DNA of 64,000 nt, taken from positions 2,093,501-2,157,500 of the forward strand of contig CP074575.1 in NCBI GenBank assembly GCA_018394315.1. The letters are read 5' to 3'. Of this stretch, positions 25,416 through 34,427 are shown in pieces. Made by a program: the position numbers and the translations under genes. Numbering within the stretch: position 1 is the stretch's first letter; each line of letters begins with the position of its first letter. Origin of the DNA: Mycoplasmatota bacterium (GTDB lineage: Bacteria; Bacillota_I; Bacilli_A; MAG-NZ). The notes beneath the pieces were generated by a model. It made no database searches, was not told the DNA's origin, and worked only from the letters and a program-made list of their open reading frames with translations.

Positions 25416-26336
25416 TTAAATATTTGTAATTTTTCCACCTTTTTTTATTTTTGAATAGTTAAAGATTGCTAATGCAACAATAGTAGCCACATATGGAGTC
25501 GCAATCATTAATTCACTACTTAGAAACTGATTATCGAGTACATTACTTAAAGTTTGAGCCAATCCAAAGAAAGTACTTGCAAATACAACTCCAATTGGGT
25601 GTGCTGAACCTAATGATCCTGCTGCCATTGCCATGAAGCCTCGCCCTGATGTAATGTTTTGAACAAACATTGTCACTGCACCCATTGAAAGAAGTGCTCC
25701 ACCTAAGCCAGATAATAATCCAGAGAATACGATAGCACCAATTTGGATTTTATCTCCATCTACGCCAATACTGTTAGCTGCTTCTTTATTAATACCGATT
25801 GATCTTAACCTAAATCCAGATACTGTTTTAAACATATAAAAGTATAAGATTATAGCTAAGATAACAGCAAAGTAATCAAGATAAGTTAACGAACCAAATA
25901 AAGTGTAGAAAAACTTTGTCCCTTTTAAAAATTCCACATTAACTTTTGGTAAACTAACTAAGTCTTTATGAACGAATGCTCCCTTAACTCCAAAGAATAG
26001 TTGCATCAAGAAAGTGGTTGCACCTAACATTAGTACATTCACAGATATTCCTACAACTAACATCGCTCCTTTAAATTTAACCATAAATATCCCAGCAATC
26101 CAAGATACAAACATGGCTGATCCCATTGCTGCAAGTAAAGAAATTAAAACGCTTCCTGTGTAATAATTTGCTACGATCGCAAAGAATGCACCCGTAAGCA
26201 TCATTCCTTCCAATCCGATGTTAAAAATAAAAACTCTATTACAAACAGCCGATCCTAAGGCAACTAATAGGATTGGTGTCATCAATCTAAACGTTGAGTT
26301 TAAAATATGGGCAATGAATTCAATATCTAGAGCCAT
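25416..26336 (-). CDS. BMP-type nucleoside ABC permease (NupQ/YufQ-like)
   Basis: A 306-residue permease with eight to ten helices of the branched-chain amino-acid/sugar permease fold. The N-terminal segment FIFNIGLEGMMLTGAFFA and the GINKEAANSIGV coupling loop are characteristic of the smaller subunit of guanosine/purine-nucleoside importers. It pairs with the larger permease encoded one base upstream and the double ATPase. ATG follows GGGGGG. Followed 15 bp later by the phosphorylase gene, which links uptake with catabolism. Confidence 0.9.
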   Translation of the reverse strand: MALDIEFIAHILNSTFRLMTPILLVALGSAVCNRVFIFNIGLEGMMLTGAFFAIVANYYTGSVLISLLAAMGSAMFVSWIAGIFMVKFKGAMLVVGISVNVLMLGATTFLMQLFFGVKGAFVHKDLVSLPKVNVEFLKGTKFFYTLFGSLTYLDYFAVILAIILYFYMFKTVSGFRLRSIGINKEAANSIGVDGDKIQIGAIVFSGLLSGLGGALLSMGAVTMFVQNITSGRGFMAMAAGSLGSAHPIGVVFASTFFGLAQTLSNVLDNQFLSSELMIATPYVATIVALAIFNYSKIKKGGKITNI

Positions 26337-26337
26337 A

Positions 26338-27441
26338 TTACATTCCCCCCTTCACATTCAACTTCTTACTATTTGTGTTTTTTCTTCTCCATTTAATTAC
26401 TATTTTTGCTGAAATAAATAGAGTTATACAACCTTGTAGAATTTGAGAAATTTCAAGAGGTACAGTAGTGAATCTAGAAATTGCGCTTCCGCCTGTTTGT
26501 ATACCAGCTAATATTATTGATGAAACCAATACTCCAATTGGATTGTATGCAGAAATTAAAGCTGCATTCAAGCCAATCCAAGCTGATCTACCACTAACTA
26601 GTGAACCAGAAACATATCTGAAATAGGTTCCATAAACCTCAGAAACACCAGCAAATGCGCTTAGAACTCCACTTATAAATAAAGATAAATACATTATTTT
26701 CTTCGCCTTGATACCACCAAAGCGACAGAACTCTAAATTATATCCAACCATCTTTGACTCATATCCGTATTTGGTTTTGTTCATTAAGAACCATACTAGT
26801 ATAACCACAGCTACAGCAATAAAGAACCCTATCGTTAAAGCATAATCTTCATTTAATCTTGGGAATCTAATTTCTTCAGGTATCTTATAAGTCTGTTGTA
26901 GTTTACCACCAGTAGATGATGTATCTAAGAAAAAGTTTACAATAAAATATAATACGATAAATCTACCTGCATAATTCATCATTAATGTTGAAATAGATAA
27001 AGACATCTGGAATTTATCAAACAGGTAAGCTGAGATTAAAGAATATCCTCCTCCTGCTACAACTCCACCTACTATTGAGGAAACAAACTTAATCCACATC
27101 GGAGCAGGTAAATAAATTGCTATGATTGCTGCCACAAATGCACCAACTATCATTTGCCCCTCTCCTCCTATTCCAAAACAATTAGAACGCCATGCAATAG
27201 AAGCTCCAAGTCCTGCTAATATGATTGGCGTTGCCTTTGCTAAAGTTGTAGATAAATAAAACTTACTACCAAACGCACCCTTTAACATATATCCATATAC
27301 CACTAATGGATTTGATTTTGCTAATAGCATTGCAATCGCACCGATTACTAAAGCAAATGAAATAGCAACTATAGGTTGTTCAAGAGGTTTTAAATATTTT
27401 AATATTTGTTTATAATTCATTTTCTTAATCTTAAACTTCAT
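26338..27441 (-). CDS. BMP-type nucleoside ABC permease (NupP/YufP-like)
   Basis: A 367-residue permease, the larger of two. After a basic N-terminal tail come about ten helices with AWRSNCFGIGGEGQMIVGAFVAA near residue 90 and the conserved VGYNLEFCRFGGI coupling loop. It forms the membrane heterodimer with the next gene product. The start is the ATG at 27441 (AGGTGG upstream), overlapping the ATPase end by 11 bp, which implies translational coupling. Confidence 0.9.
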   Translation of the reverse strand: MKFKIKKMNYKQILKYLKPLEQPIVAISFALVIGAIAMLLAKSNPLVVYGYMLKGAFGSKFYLSTTLAKATPIILAGLGASIAWRSNCFGIGGEGQMIVGAFVAAIIAIYLPAPMWIKFVSSIVGGVVAGGGYSLISAYLFDKFQMSLSISTLMMNYAGRFIVLYFIVNFFLDTSSTGGKLQQTYKIPEEIRFPRLNEDYALTIGFFIAVAVVILVWFLMNKTKYGYESKMVGYNLEFCRFGGIKAKKIMYLSLFISGVLSAFAGVSEVYGTYFRYVSGSLVSGRSAWIGLNAALISAYNPIGVLVSSIILAGIQTGGSAISRFTTVPLEISQILQGCITLFISAKIVIKWRRKNTNSKKLNVKGGM

Positions 27442-28936
27442 CTTTATTACCACCTAACATTAAGAAGCCAATTTCTTCTTCATTTGCTGTTTCCCTTGTA
27501 AATTCACCCTTAACTTCACCTTCATACATAACATAAACTCTATCTGACAACTTTAAAATTTCAGTAAGCTCCGAAGATATTAGTAAAATCCCATCTTTAT
27601 TTGCTCTCTTTTCAAATAACTTATTATGGATAAATTCCATTGCACCAATATCTACTCCTCTTGTTGGCTCGGACACTATCAAAAATGAACTATGTTGTGA
27701 AATTTCTCTTGCGATAATAAGCTTTTGGGAATTTCCACCAGATAGCGAGCTCATTGTTTGTTTATTGTTTTTTGCAACTACTTTAAATTCTTCTATTAGT
27801 TCATCCGTAAATTGTGATGCAACTTTATAATCAATTATTCCATTCTTAGAGAATTCATCCTTGTGATAAAACCCCATTATGGAATTTTCAGTTAAAGTTC
27901 CTAAAGCAGCACTCCCATGAACATTTCTATCCTCAGGGACTAGCGCAACTCCTTTATTTCTTACATTCATTACACTTGTGTTAGTTACATCCTCACCGTT
28001 AACAATCACTTTACCACTGGTACAATTCTTCAGTCCAAAAATTGTCTCTACTAGTTCAGTTTGTCCATTTCCAGACACACCGGCAATACCAACTATCTCA
28101 CCACGCTTAACATGTATATTTACATTATCAAGCACAGAAACTTTATTATCAGTTAAAGTCAAATCTATTGACTCAAATACGGTTTCTCCAGTTTCTACTT
28201 TTTCTACTTGTTTATCAACAATATGTCTACCAACCATTAAGTATGATAACTCCTTAATGTTGGTATCTTTTATCATTAATTCACCAACTTTTTCTCCTGA
28301 TCGCATTACTAGAGTCCTATCGGCTACTTCCATTACCTCATTTAATTTATGAGTTATGAGAATAATACTCTTTCCCATTTTTGAAAGATTTTTCATCGTT
28401 TTAAGTAGTTCTGTAACTTCCTGTGGTGTTAAAACAGCTGTAGGCTCATCAAAAATAATTATGTCTGTATTTTGATATAATACTTTTAAAATCTCTACTC
28501 TTTGCCTTAGTCCTACTGGCATCCCCTCAATCACCGCATCTGGGTCAAGTGGTAAATCGTATTTCTTTCCTAAGTCAATAACATCCTGCCTTGCTTTAGC
28601 CATATCAAAGAACAATTTACCTTTCGGTTCACGACCATAAACTATATTTTCAGTAACGGTAAAAGAGTTAAATAGCATAAAATGCTGTTGAACCATTCCA
28701 ATACCTAATTTAATTGCACTGCTTGGACCATTAATATATACTTCTTCACCATTTAGGAAAATTTTACCGGATGTGGCTTCTTCTAATCCATATAGTACCT
28801 TCATCAACGTTGATTTTCCTGCTCCGTTTTCACCAACTAATGCAAGTATTTCTCCCTTTTTTAAATCAAGATCAACATCTTTATTCGCTAGTATGTCACC
28901 GTAGTTCTTATAAATATGTTCCATCTTTAAAAACAT
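27431..28936 (-). CDS. Double-domain ABC ATPase of the nucleoside importer
   Basis: A 501-residue ATPase with two ABC cassettes, as in RbsA/NupO-type importers. First cassette: Walker A GENGAGKST near residue 33, a divergent signature region VGLRQRVEILK and Walker B IIIFDEP. Second cassette: GVSGNGQTE as Walker A, LSGGNSQKLI signature, FLIVSEPTRGVDIGA. It powers purine nucleoside uptake with the two permeases. The start is the ATG at 28936, after GGAGG; longer in-frame starts upstream would run into the intergenic hairpin. Confidence 0.92.
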   Translation of the reverse strand: MFLKMEHIYKNYGDILANKDVDLDLKKGEILALVGENGAGKSTLMKVLYGLEEATSGKIFLNGEEVYINGPSSAIKLGIGMVQQHFMLFNSFTVTENIVYGREPKGKLFFDMAKARQDVIDLGKKYDLPLDPDAVIEGMPVGLRQRVEILKVLYQNTDIIIFDEPTAVLTPQEVTELLKTMKNLSKMGKSIILITHKLNEVMEVADRTLVMRSGEKVGELMIKDTNIKELSYLMVGRHIVDKQVEKVETGETVFESIDLTLTDNKVSVLDNVNIHVKRGEIVGIAGVSGNGQTELVETIFGLKNCTSGKVIVNGEDVTNTSVMNVRNKGVALVPEDRNVHGSAALGTLTENSIMGFYHKDEFSKNGIIDYKVASQFTDELIEEFKVVAKNNKQTMSSLSGGNSQKLIIAREISQHSSFLIVSEPTRGVDIGAMEFIHNKLFEKRANKDGILLISSELTEILKLSDRVYVMYEGEVKGEFTRETANEEEIGFLMLGGNKDEV

Positions 28937-28956
28937 AATTTTCCTCCAAAATATAA

Positions 28957-28989
28957 AAGCCAATAGTTAAATAACTAACCATTTGGCTT
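28957..28989 (-). promoter_or_regulatory. Intra-operon hairpin between lipoprotein and ATPase genes
   Basis: AAGCCAA / TTGGCTT with further inner pairing (TTAGTTA / TAACTA) lies in the 74-bp gap. Hairpins here commonly stabilise the 3' end of the binding-protein message or partly terminate, giving excess binding protein over transporter. Confidence 0.6.
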
Positions 28990-29010
28990 CTATAAAACTA
29001 ATTTTTAATC

Positions 29011-30054
29011 TTAAAAGGTATAACTAGTTTCTAATGGTGTCTTAACAGTAATTTCACCATTTTTAATTTTGTCCGCTAATTCTCTTAAGGCATCTACAAT
29101 CTCGTCTGTCAAGATATCTGTATTTCTTGGATTAGTACCATCATCAGTAACATAGATTGCTCCAATTACACCTTCTGCAATACCTAACTCAACTGCTTCA
29201 GGTTTGATTCCTGTTTCAAAGAATTCATCAACGATCATTTCAGTTACCACACCTGTGTACTTAACTTGTGTACTTAATATGTATGGGTTATCTGGACTAG
29301 TTCTATCCGCATCTTGACCTGAAGTGTAGAATCCTTTTTCTAGTGCAGCTTCAAATGTACCGAAGTCCGCCACTGCTGAAGCAGCATTGATAAATTTAGC
29401 ACCTTGAGCGTATTGTGATAAAGCCAACTCTTTCGCTAAAGCTGCATCAGTATATGATTTAGTAAAGTTGAAAATAAAATCATCCATTGTAAGGTTAGGG
29501 TTGATCGTTCTTGCACCTTCCATATATCCATATCTCCAAGGGAATGAACCTTGACCAGGATTTACATGAACTCCACCAAGTGGACCATCTGGTGCACCTA
29601 ATTTATCACTTACTAAAGCAGCCATAGCACCGATTAAGAATGCACCTTCTTCTGCTTTGAAAGTGTATGATTTAATGTTTTCATTTTGACATACAACATC
29701 AATACATACATATTGTGATTTGTCCGGATATTGAGCAGCAATTTGACTCATTGGATCATCTGATTGCCAACCAATACCAATAATTAAGTCATAACCCTCT
29801 TCTACAGCCGCACGTACATTATCTTTCCATGCACCTGAATCTTGAGATTCCATAATTGAATATTCCATTGGATATTTCCCAGTTTTATAAATTTCTTCTA
29901 GTTTTTCTGTTGCTTGTGTTAAGAAAGGATTTGTTCCAACTGGATCTGTAATAAATGCTATTCTTTTAACTGAATCTTCTGATGTGTTACCACATGCTAC
30001 TAAAGTAAGCGCTAAAATCATAAGACTAACAATACTTAATATCTTCTTCATCAT
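29011..30054 (-). CDS. BMP-family nucleoside-binding lipoprotein
   Basis: A 347-residue PnrA/Bmp-type substrate-binding lipoprotein. Signal peptide with lipobox LVAC (lipidated Cys near residue 21). The mature part has the BMP pattern: RIAFITDPVG start, YDLIIGIGWQSDDP, YVCIDVV, GSFPWRYGYMEGA and SGQDADRT near the purine-binding cleft. It delivers purine nucleosides to the ABC permeases at the cell surface. The ATG follows GGGAG. It is the first structural gene after the regulator, 108 bp downstream. Confidence 0.92.
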   Translation of the reverse strand: MMKKILSIVSLMILALTLVACGNTSEDSVKRIAFITDPVGTNPFLTQATEKLEEIYKTGKYPMEYSIMESQDSGAWKDNVRAAVEEGYDLIIGIGWQSDDPMSQIAAQYPDKSQYVCIDVVCQNENIKSYTFKAEEGAFLIGAMAALVSDKLGAPDGPLGGVHVNPGQGSFPWRYGYMEGARTINPNLTMDDFIFNFTKSYTDAALAKELALSQYAQGAKFINAASAVADFGTFEAALEKGFYTSGQDADRTSPDNPYILSTQVKYTGVVTEMIVDEFFETGIKPEAVELGIAEGVIGAIYVTDDGTNPRNTDILTDEIVDALRELADKIKNGEITVKTPLETSYTF

Positions 30055-30113
30055 TTTCTCCCTTTTTCTTCATAATTTAACTTTATTTTACCATAAAAGG
30101 GTTTTAGAATTGC

Positions 30114-30133
30114 AAATAAAATCAATTTTATTT
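30114..30133 (-). promoter_or_regulatory. Candidate DeoR operator
   Basis: AAATAAAAT and ATTTTATTT form a 20-bp palindrome around a 2-nt centre in the gap between the DeoR gene and the binding-protein gene. A TAAAAT -10-like element lies downstream toward the lipoprotein start, and TTGCAA borders the palindrome. This is the best candidate for a DeoR-controlled internal promoter. Confidence 0.55.
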
Positions 30134-30162
30134 AATTTTTTGCAAAACGATGAAAAAAAATG

Positions 30163-30915
30163 TTATAGATTAGCCTCTATTCTTATCACATTATCTCTAC
30201 TATCTAAACTAGAATATACTTCTCCAATACAGATAATATTTGTAAAATCCTCTAGTTGAGAGAATGAATAGCGTGCTACTTTATTATACTTAGTAGAATC
30301 TACTAATAAATAACTCTCTTTAGAACTTTCAATAACCAATTTATTGATGTGAGCTAATGCAGCACCTGAAGTTGAGACACCTCGTTCTTCTGAAATTCCT
30401 AACCCACCTAAGAAGCATTTATCAAAATTCATTCGTTTAATTTGTTCAATAGCACTCTCACAAGATATCACACCATAATTGCTCCTTACTTTTCCGCCAA
30501 TCAAAATTGTATCAATATTAAGTTCTGCCAACTTACTTAAATGAACCATCCCGTTTGTAACAACTGTAACATCCTTATTTCTTATATGATCTATAATCCA
30601 GTTTTCAGTAGTCCCTGCACCTAAAAAAATAAAATCTCCTTTTGAAATTAAAGTTGCAGCATACGCACCTAGCTTGCTCTTTTCAGTTTTCTTATAATCC
30701 ATTCTTTCTATCGCAGATTTCTCTTTTTCGTTTACAACTAACATAGCCGCGCCACCTTGAAGAATATTAATACGTCCTTCTTTTTCTAATGACTTCAAGT
30801 CTCTTCTTATTGTTGCTTCTGACGCACCAGTTTCATTTGCTAAATCTTGTAAATAAGCTACTTCAGATTTCTCCAAGTATTCTAATAATTTTTTTCTTCT
30901 AATATACGGAATCAT
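30163..30915 (-). CDS. DeoR/GlpR-family regulator of the nucleoside operon
   Basis: A 250-residue regulator with an N-terminal winged helix (residues ~4-58, including LANETGASEATIRRDLKSLEKEG) and a sugar-phosphate sensing DeoRC domain with DFIFLGAGTTENWIIDHI, VVTNGMVHLSKL and SGAALAHINK. Such proteins are repressors released by phosphosugars. Here a pathway intermediate such as the deoxypentose phosphate is a likely ligand. It is the first gene of the ten-gene operon; ribosome site GGAGGA. Confidence 0.9.
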   Translation of the reverse strand: MIPYIRRKKLLEYLEKSEVAYLQDLANETGASEATIRRDLKSLEKEGRINILQGGAAMLVVNEKEKSAIERMDYKKTEKSKLGAYAATLISKGDFIFLGAGTTENWIIDHIRNKDVTVVTNGMVHLSKLAELNIDTILIGGKVRSNYGVISCESAIEQIKRMNFDKCFLGGLGISEERGVSTSGAALAHINKLVIESSKESYLLVDSTKYNKVARYSFSQLEDFTNIICIGEVYSSLDSRDNVIRIEANL

Positions 30916-31051
30916 ATGTCCTCCTCATGTCAAAAAGCAATTAAAAAATCATTATCCAATTTTCCTAATTATACCATAAAATCAAATTCCAGAAAAACCC
31001 AGTATTACCCTCCAAATGAACATTGAAATCACTTGTGTTTAATCTAAACAA

Positions 31052-31076
31052 GAAAAAGCCCATCAAAAGATGAACT
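31052..31076 (-). terminator. Terminator overlapping the 3' end of the small hypothetical gene
   Basis: On the minus strand AGTTCATC-TTTT-GATGGGCT is followed by a T-run; the stem includes the last codons of the 93-residue frame. Confidence 0.7.
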
Positions 31077-31344
31077 TCTTAATTTGAAGTGTATTTAATA
31101 TTATCTCCTGAGCACCAGACATTACTTTACCGAAAAGACTTCTCTCGTTAATGTTCGTTATTAGTATAAGTAAATAACCATCATCTTTTACAGAAATTAA
31201 TACAGAACCATTAAACCCTTCATTCGTAAGAAACTCTTCAACTTTTTCTAATATTCTTAAGCATATTAATGCAATATATTTTAACATACTGATTTCAATA
31301 TCTTTCCTATAAATGCTATTCAAATATATCATTAGGTAACCCAA
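31063..31344 (-). CDS. Hypothetical protein, 93 residues
   Basis: A TTG-started frame with AAGGAG 9 nt upstream. The N-terminal half is predicted helical and fairly hydrophobic (SMLKYIALICLRILEKVEEF); the second half contains strands (GSVLISVKDDGYLLILITN). This resembles small roadblock- or PAS-like dimerising domains, but I cannot name a family. Its last codons form part of the terminator stem. It is in line with the nucleotidyltransferase-like gene upstream, about 40 bp away. Confidence 0.5.
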   Translation of the reverse strand: MGYLMIYLNSIYRKDIEISMLKYIALICLRILEKVEEFLTNEGFNGSVLISVKDDGYLLILITNINERSLFGKVMSGAQEIILNTLQIKKFIF

Positions 31345-31381
31345 GATACTATACTCCTTAATTAAAATAGAGTTCTTACTT

Positions 31382-31924
31382 TTAAGTAATAAGTGAATTA
31401 ATTTTGTTTTTAACTTCCTCTGGAAGGTTACCTTTCAAAGCCCTTTTCAAAAGAAATTCGTTAATTTGATTTACCCTTAAATGGTTAACTAATTTGTTTA
31501 ACTTGTTTTCCTTGTTTGGTAAAATTTGATATATCACATACCAATCTTCTAATGATGTTAACGGTATAGTGACGCAATTCAACATGTATATCTTAGAGAG
31601 TGAGTGTTTATCAAAATTATAGTTATAAGTACCCTCACGATGATTAATTTTGAACCCTGCAATGACATCAATATCTATTCCGTTAACTATATAACTTTCA
31701 AACCATTCGGAAGAAAATATGCTTTTTCTTTTTGACTTTTTCTTTTTCCCTATACTTCCTAAAATATCATCAACCTTAACGACATCATTTATGTCCACTA
31801 TAAGATCTATATCATTAGCATAGTCCACAAGTTGATACAATTTCATCAATAGAGAACCTCCTAAGCCCCAATTAACTTTCTCATCATTCAGTTTTTGTCC
31901 AATGTATCCCAAAGTTTCCAACAT
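31382..31924 (-). CDS. Nucleotidyltransferase-fold protein
   Basis: A 180-residue protein with the minimal nucleotidyltransferase pattern: helix, WGLGGSLLMKLYQLVDYANDIDLIVD near residue 20 (GS and DxD metal-binding motif) and a later acidic strand in NGIDIDVIAGF. Similar proteins include AbiEii-type toxins, aminoglycoside nucleotidyltransferases and tRNA-modifying relatives. There is no antitoxin-like partner beside it. It could transfer NMP to a small molecule or RNA. The start has AGAGGC. Confidence 0.65.
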   Translation of the reverse strand: MLETLGYIGQKLNDEKVNWGLGGSLLMKLYQLVDYANDIDLIVDINDVVKVDDILGSIGKKKKSKRKSIFSSEWFESYIVNGIDIDVIAGFKINHREGTYNYNFDKHSLSKIYMLNCVTIPLTSLEDWYVIYQILPNKENKLNKLVNHLRVNQINEFLLKRALKGNLPEEVKNKINSLIT

Positions 31925-31966
31925 CTTTATTGCCTCTTTCCTGACTAGCTCATTATTATATTTTTA

Positions 31967-32416
31967 TTACCTCTTATTTACATCTAATCTCATAATAATC
32001 TCATTATTATCTTTATTGATCATTCCAGTTCTCTTGAAACCTGATCCTTTATACAATTTCTCTGCTGCTTTGTTTTCTTTATTGTAATTTAGAGTGATTA
32101 AATTACAATCGTCAAATTCTGCTAAGTAATCAATAAAAGCATTAAAAGCTAATGTCCCTTTTCCTTTGCCTTGCTTATTCTTATCAATTACAAACACCAA
32201 AATATCGTACGCAATATCAGGGCTAACATCTATTTCATACGAGACAAAACCTATTAATTCATCCTCTTCATAAATAGCAAGTGGTATTTTGCTTGGGAAT
32301 ATATAGGATAAAGCGATTTGATATACAATAGGAGGGAGGTACTTTTCATCTATACCTGTTTCAATCTTGATACATTCTCCAAAATTCTTTTTTGTTATTT
32401 GCTTAAATTTAATCAT
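31967..32416 (-). CDS. GNAT acetyltransferase
   Basis: A 149-residue single GNAT domain with the acetyl-CoA loop NKQGKGKGTLAF near residue 80 and a C-terminal LNYNKENKAAEKLYKGSGFKRTG typical of diamine- or ribosomal-protein-type acetyltransferases. Start at the ATG 32416 with GGTGA; the longer in-frame start at 32452 lacks a ribosome site. Substrate unknown. Confidence 0.8.
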   Translation of the reverse strand: MIKFKQITKKNFGECIKIETGIDEKYLPPIVYQIALSYIFPSKIPLAIYEEDELIGFVSYEIDVSPDIAYDILVFVIDKNKQGKGKGTLAFNAFIDYLAEFDDCNLITLNYNKENKAAEKLYKGSGFKRTGMINKDNNEIIMRLDVNKR

Positions 32417-32525
32417 AAATTCACCATTTCCCTTCTGTATTATCTTTTTCATTATACCAAATCAGCTATTTATAGTAACCTAAATATAAGTACTTCTATA
32501 TTTATAAGATACTTATTAGAAATAA

Positions 32526-32555
32526 TTGACAATTAATAATGTGGTATGATAGAAT
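32526..32555 (+). promoter_or_regulatory. Promoter of the methyltransferase gene
   Basis: TTGACA (32526-32531), 18-nt spacer, TAGAAT (32550-32555), about 45 nt before the methyltransferase start. Confidence 0.65.
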
Positions 32556-32601
32556 GCAGTCGCTATAAAAAATCATAGTTTTCGACAAGGAGGAGTAGAT
32601 T

Positions 32602-33333
32602 ATGAATATAATTCTTAGAACCAACGCAACACAAGTTTATCGATTCTTGAGTATAATCCAAAAACACCTACCTACTGATCAATCTTTGAAAGGTAAGCGA
32701 ATTCTTGACTGTGGTGCAGGTGGCGAACTCCCACCATTAGCATTATTTGCAAGTAATGGATTTGATGCTGTAGGAATTGACATCTCAGTCGACCAAATTG
32801 AAGCTTCACAAAAATTTGCTAAAGAGCACGATTTAAACATCGCCCTAAGTCAGGGAGATATGAGAAAACTACCATTTGCTGATGAAACCTTTGATTATGT
32901 CTACGAGCATTTTTCCTTATGTCATCTAAACAAGGAAGATACACAACATGCAGTGAATGAAATGTACCGAGTATTAAAAAAAGGTGGGTTATGCTTTATT
33001 GGTGTAATCTCAGAAGACACTTGGCCAAAATCATTATTTGGTGAAGAAAAGGCTAATGGGAAATATGTCATGCAACAAGGTACTGAAGAAACCACTCATT
33101 ATATCTATAGTGATATCGAGACGAACTCATTAGTATCAAAGTGGAAAGTGCTAGAAAAAGAAAAAGTCTCAAAATATCTACACGTACTAGCATCTAAAAC
33201 TTCTTTAGAATCATGGAATAAGTGTTACGACAACAAATTAGCTTCTTCCTTAAAAGAGTGGAGTTCACGTTATAGTGAAAGAGACGATTTCTTCAAATAC
33301 GTTCATTCCTATTACTTCCTTAAAAAAGAATAA
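32602..33333 (+). CDS. Class I SAM-dependent methyltransferase
   Basis: A 243-residue methyltransferase with motif I ILDCGAGGELPPLALF near residue 35, motif II AVGIDIS, GDMRKLPFADETFDYVYEHFSLCH and the post-core MYRVLKKGGLCFIGVI. This UbiE/Methyltransf_11 pattern acts on small molecules or lipids; the substrate is not indicated. Monocistronic between its own promoter and a terminator. AAGGAGGA ribosome site. Confidence 0.88.
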   Translation: MNIILRTNATQVYRFLSIIQKHLPTDQSLKGKRILDCGAGGELPPLALFASNGFDAVGIDISVDQIEASQKFAKEHDLNIALSQGDMRKLPFADETFDYVYEHFSLCHLNKEDTQHAVNEMYRVLKKGGLCFIGVISEDTWPKSLFGEEKANGKYVMQQGTEETTHYIYSDIETNSLVSKWKVLEKEKVSKYLHVLASKTSLESWNKCYDNKLASSLKEWSSRYSERDDFFKYVHSYYFLKKE

Positions 33334-33347
33334 AGTATACAATAAAA

Positions 33348-33375
33348 ACAGAGTCAGAAATGACTCTGTTTATTT
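33348..33375. terminator. Bidirectional terminator
   Basis: ACAGAGTCA / TGACTCTGT, a 9-bp perfect stem with A-run before and T-run after, between convergent genes. Confidence 0.88.
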
Positions 33376-33379
33376 TAAT

Positions 33380-34204
33380 CTATAAATCTATTGCCTGAAA
33401 CTTATCTTTATCTTTATATAATATGAAAGCGAAAACTAATCCAATCAATAGTCCTGGTACAAGTTCTAACCAATTAAATAATTCAGATCTAACTACACTA
33501 GAACTGACTACTTGAATAACATATGTATAAATCCAGTGTAAGAATATTGCTGAAAGTAAACTATATTTTGTTCGTATGAATAAATAGGTATAAACGAACG
33601 AACTACCTGTAATAGATATTAAAAATGCTATGAATGGTAAATTATAACTATACTGAAATGATCCTACCATATAGAATAAAGGTAAGTGCCACATCGCCCA
33701 AATCACTCCAATTATAAGACTTGTAAAGTTCGCATTCGTTGATTTCAGTAATCTCTTAACAGCAAATCCTCTCCAACCAAACTCCTCAGAAAGTGGTCCT
33801 AAAATAATAAGAGGAATGATACCTGGTAATTGAATAAGAAATTGGTTGTATTCAAATTTACCTCCTATTAATGTATAAATCAATATCAAGGAAACTGTAA
33901 AGTAAATACCAATCAAGATAATCGAAAAAATCCATTTAATCCCATTATCAATACGAAGTGATCTTTTAAATAGTTGACGCACTCCCTTTTTACCCTCATA
34001 GACACCCGTAAGAATTAATCCAACTATTGAAGGGATAAATCCTCCAATAATAAATAAAATTACAGCCCATATAGGTCCCATTTCATCTTCAAGTAGGTTC
34101 ACAGTTGGAACTTTAAATAGTGCTATTGGACCCCAAAAAACAAAATAACTTAAGAAAATTACTAATATAAAAAATATTGATACCTCTCTTAATTCTTTTT
34201 TCAT
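33380..34204 (-). CDS. CPBP-family intramembrane metalloprotease
   Basis: About 274 residues, seven or eight helices. CPBP motif 1 is LSEEFGWRGFAVKRL (EExxxR) near residue 145, followed by a motif 2 histidine in WAMWHLPLFYMVGS and a final LHWIYTYVI. These membrane proteases or protease-like proteins occur in peptide processing and self-protection. It stands alone. The second of two tandem ATGs has the better spacing from AGGAGG. Closely resembles the CPBP gene at 52 kb. Confidence 0.87.
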   Translation of the reverse strand: MKKELREVSIFFILVIFLSYFVFWGPIALFKVPTVNLLEDEMGPIWAVILFIIGGFIPSIVGLILTGVYEGKKGVRQLFKRSLRIDNGIKWIFSIILIGIYFTVSLILIYTLIGGKFEYNQFLIQLPGIIPLIILGPLSEEFGWRGFAVKRLLKSTNANFTSLIIGVIWAMWHLPLFYMVGSFQYSYNLPFIAFLISITGSSFVYTYLFIRTKYSLLSAIFLHWIYTYVIQVVSSSVVRSELFNWLELVPGLLIGLVFAFILYKDKDKFQAIDL

Positions 34205-34338
34205 CATACCCTCCTATAAATATTAATCATCTTAGTCATTCATCATTGTATACTATAACACTCATGTCTAATAATATCATATTTTTACTTTTAGCGACAA
34301 TAATCTATTCTAGAAGTCTCTTATTTCAAGTGAAAGCT

Positions 34339-34365
34339 AAAAAGAGAGATTTTTAATCTCTTTTA
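34339..34365 (-). terminator. Terminator of the coiled-coil gene
   Basis: On the minus strand AAAAGAGATT pairs with AATCTCTCTTT (one G-U) and is followed by T residues, downstream of the gene ending at 34428. Confidence 0.7.
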
Positions 34366-34427
34366 TTTAGAATCTTTATTTCTTTACTATAAAGAAATTC
34401 TTAGGAGACGCATAAACTCAATACAAT

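Noticed and set aside
31382-31924. Type IV toxin-antitoxin (AbiE-like) system
   Set aside because: The nucleotidyltransferase fold fits, but no AbiEi-like antitoxin gene is adjacent.
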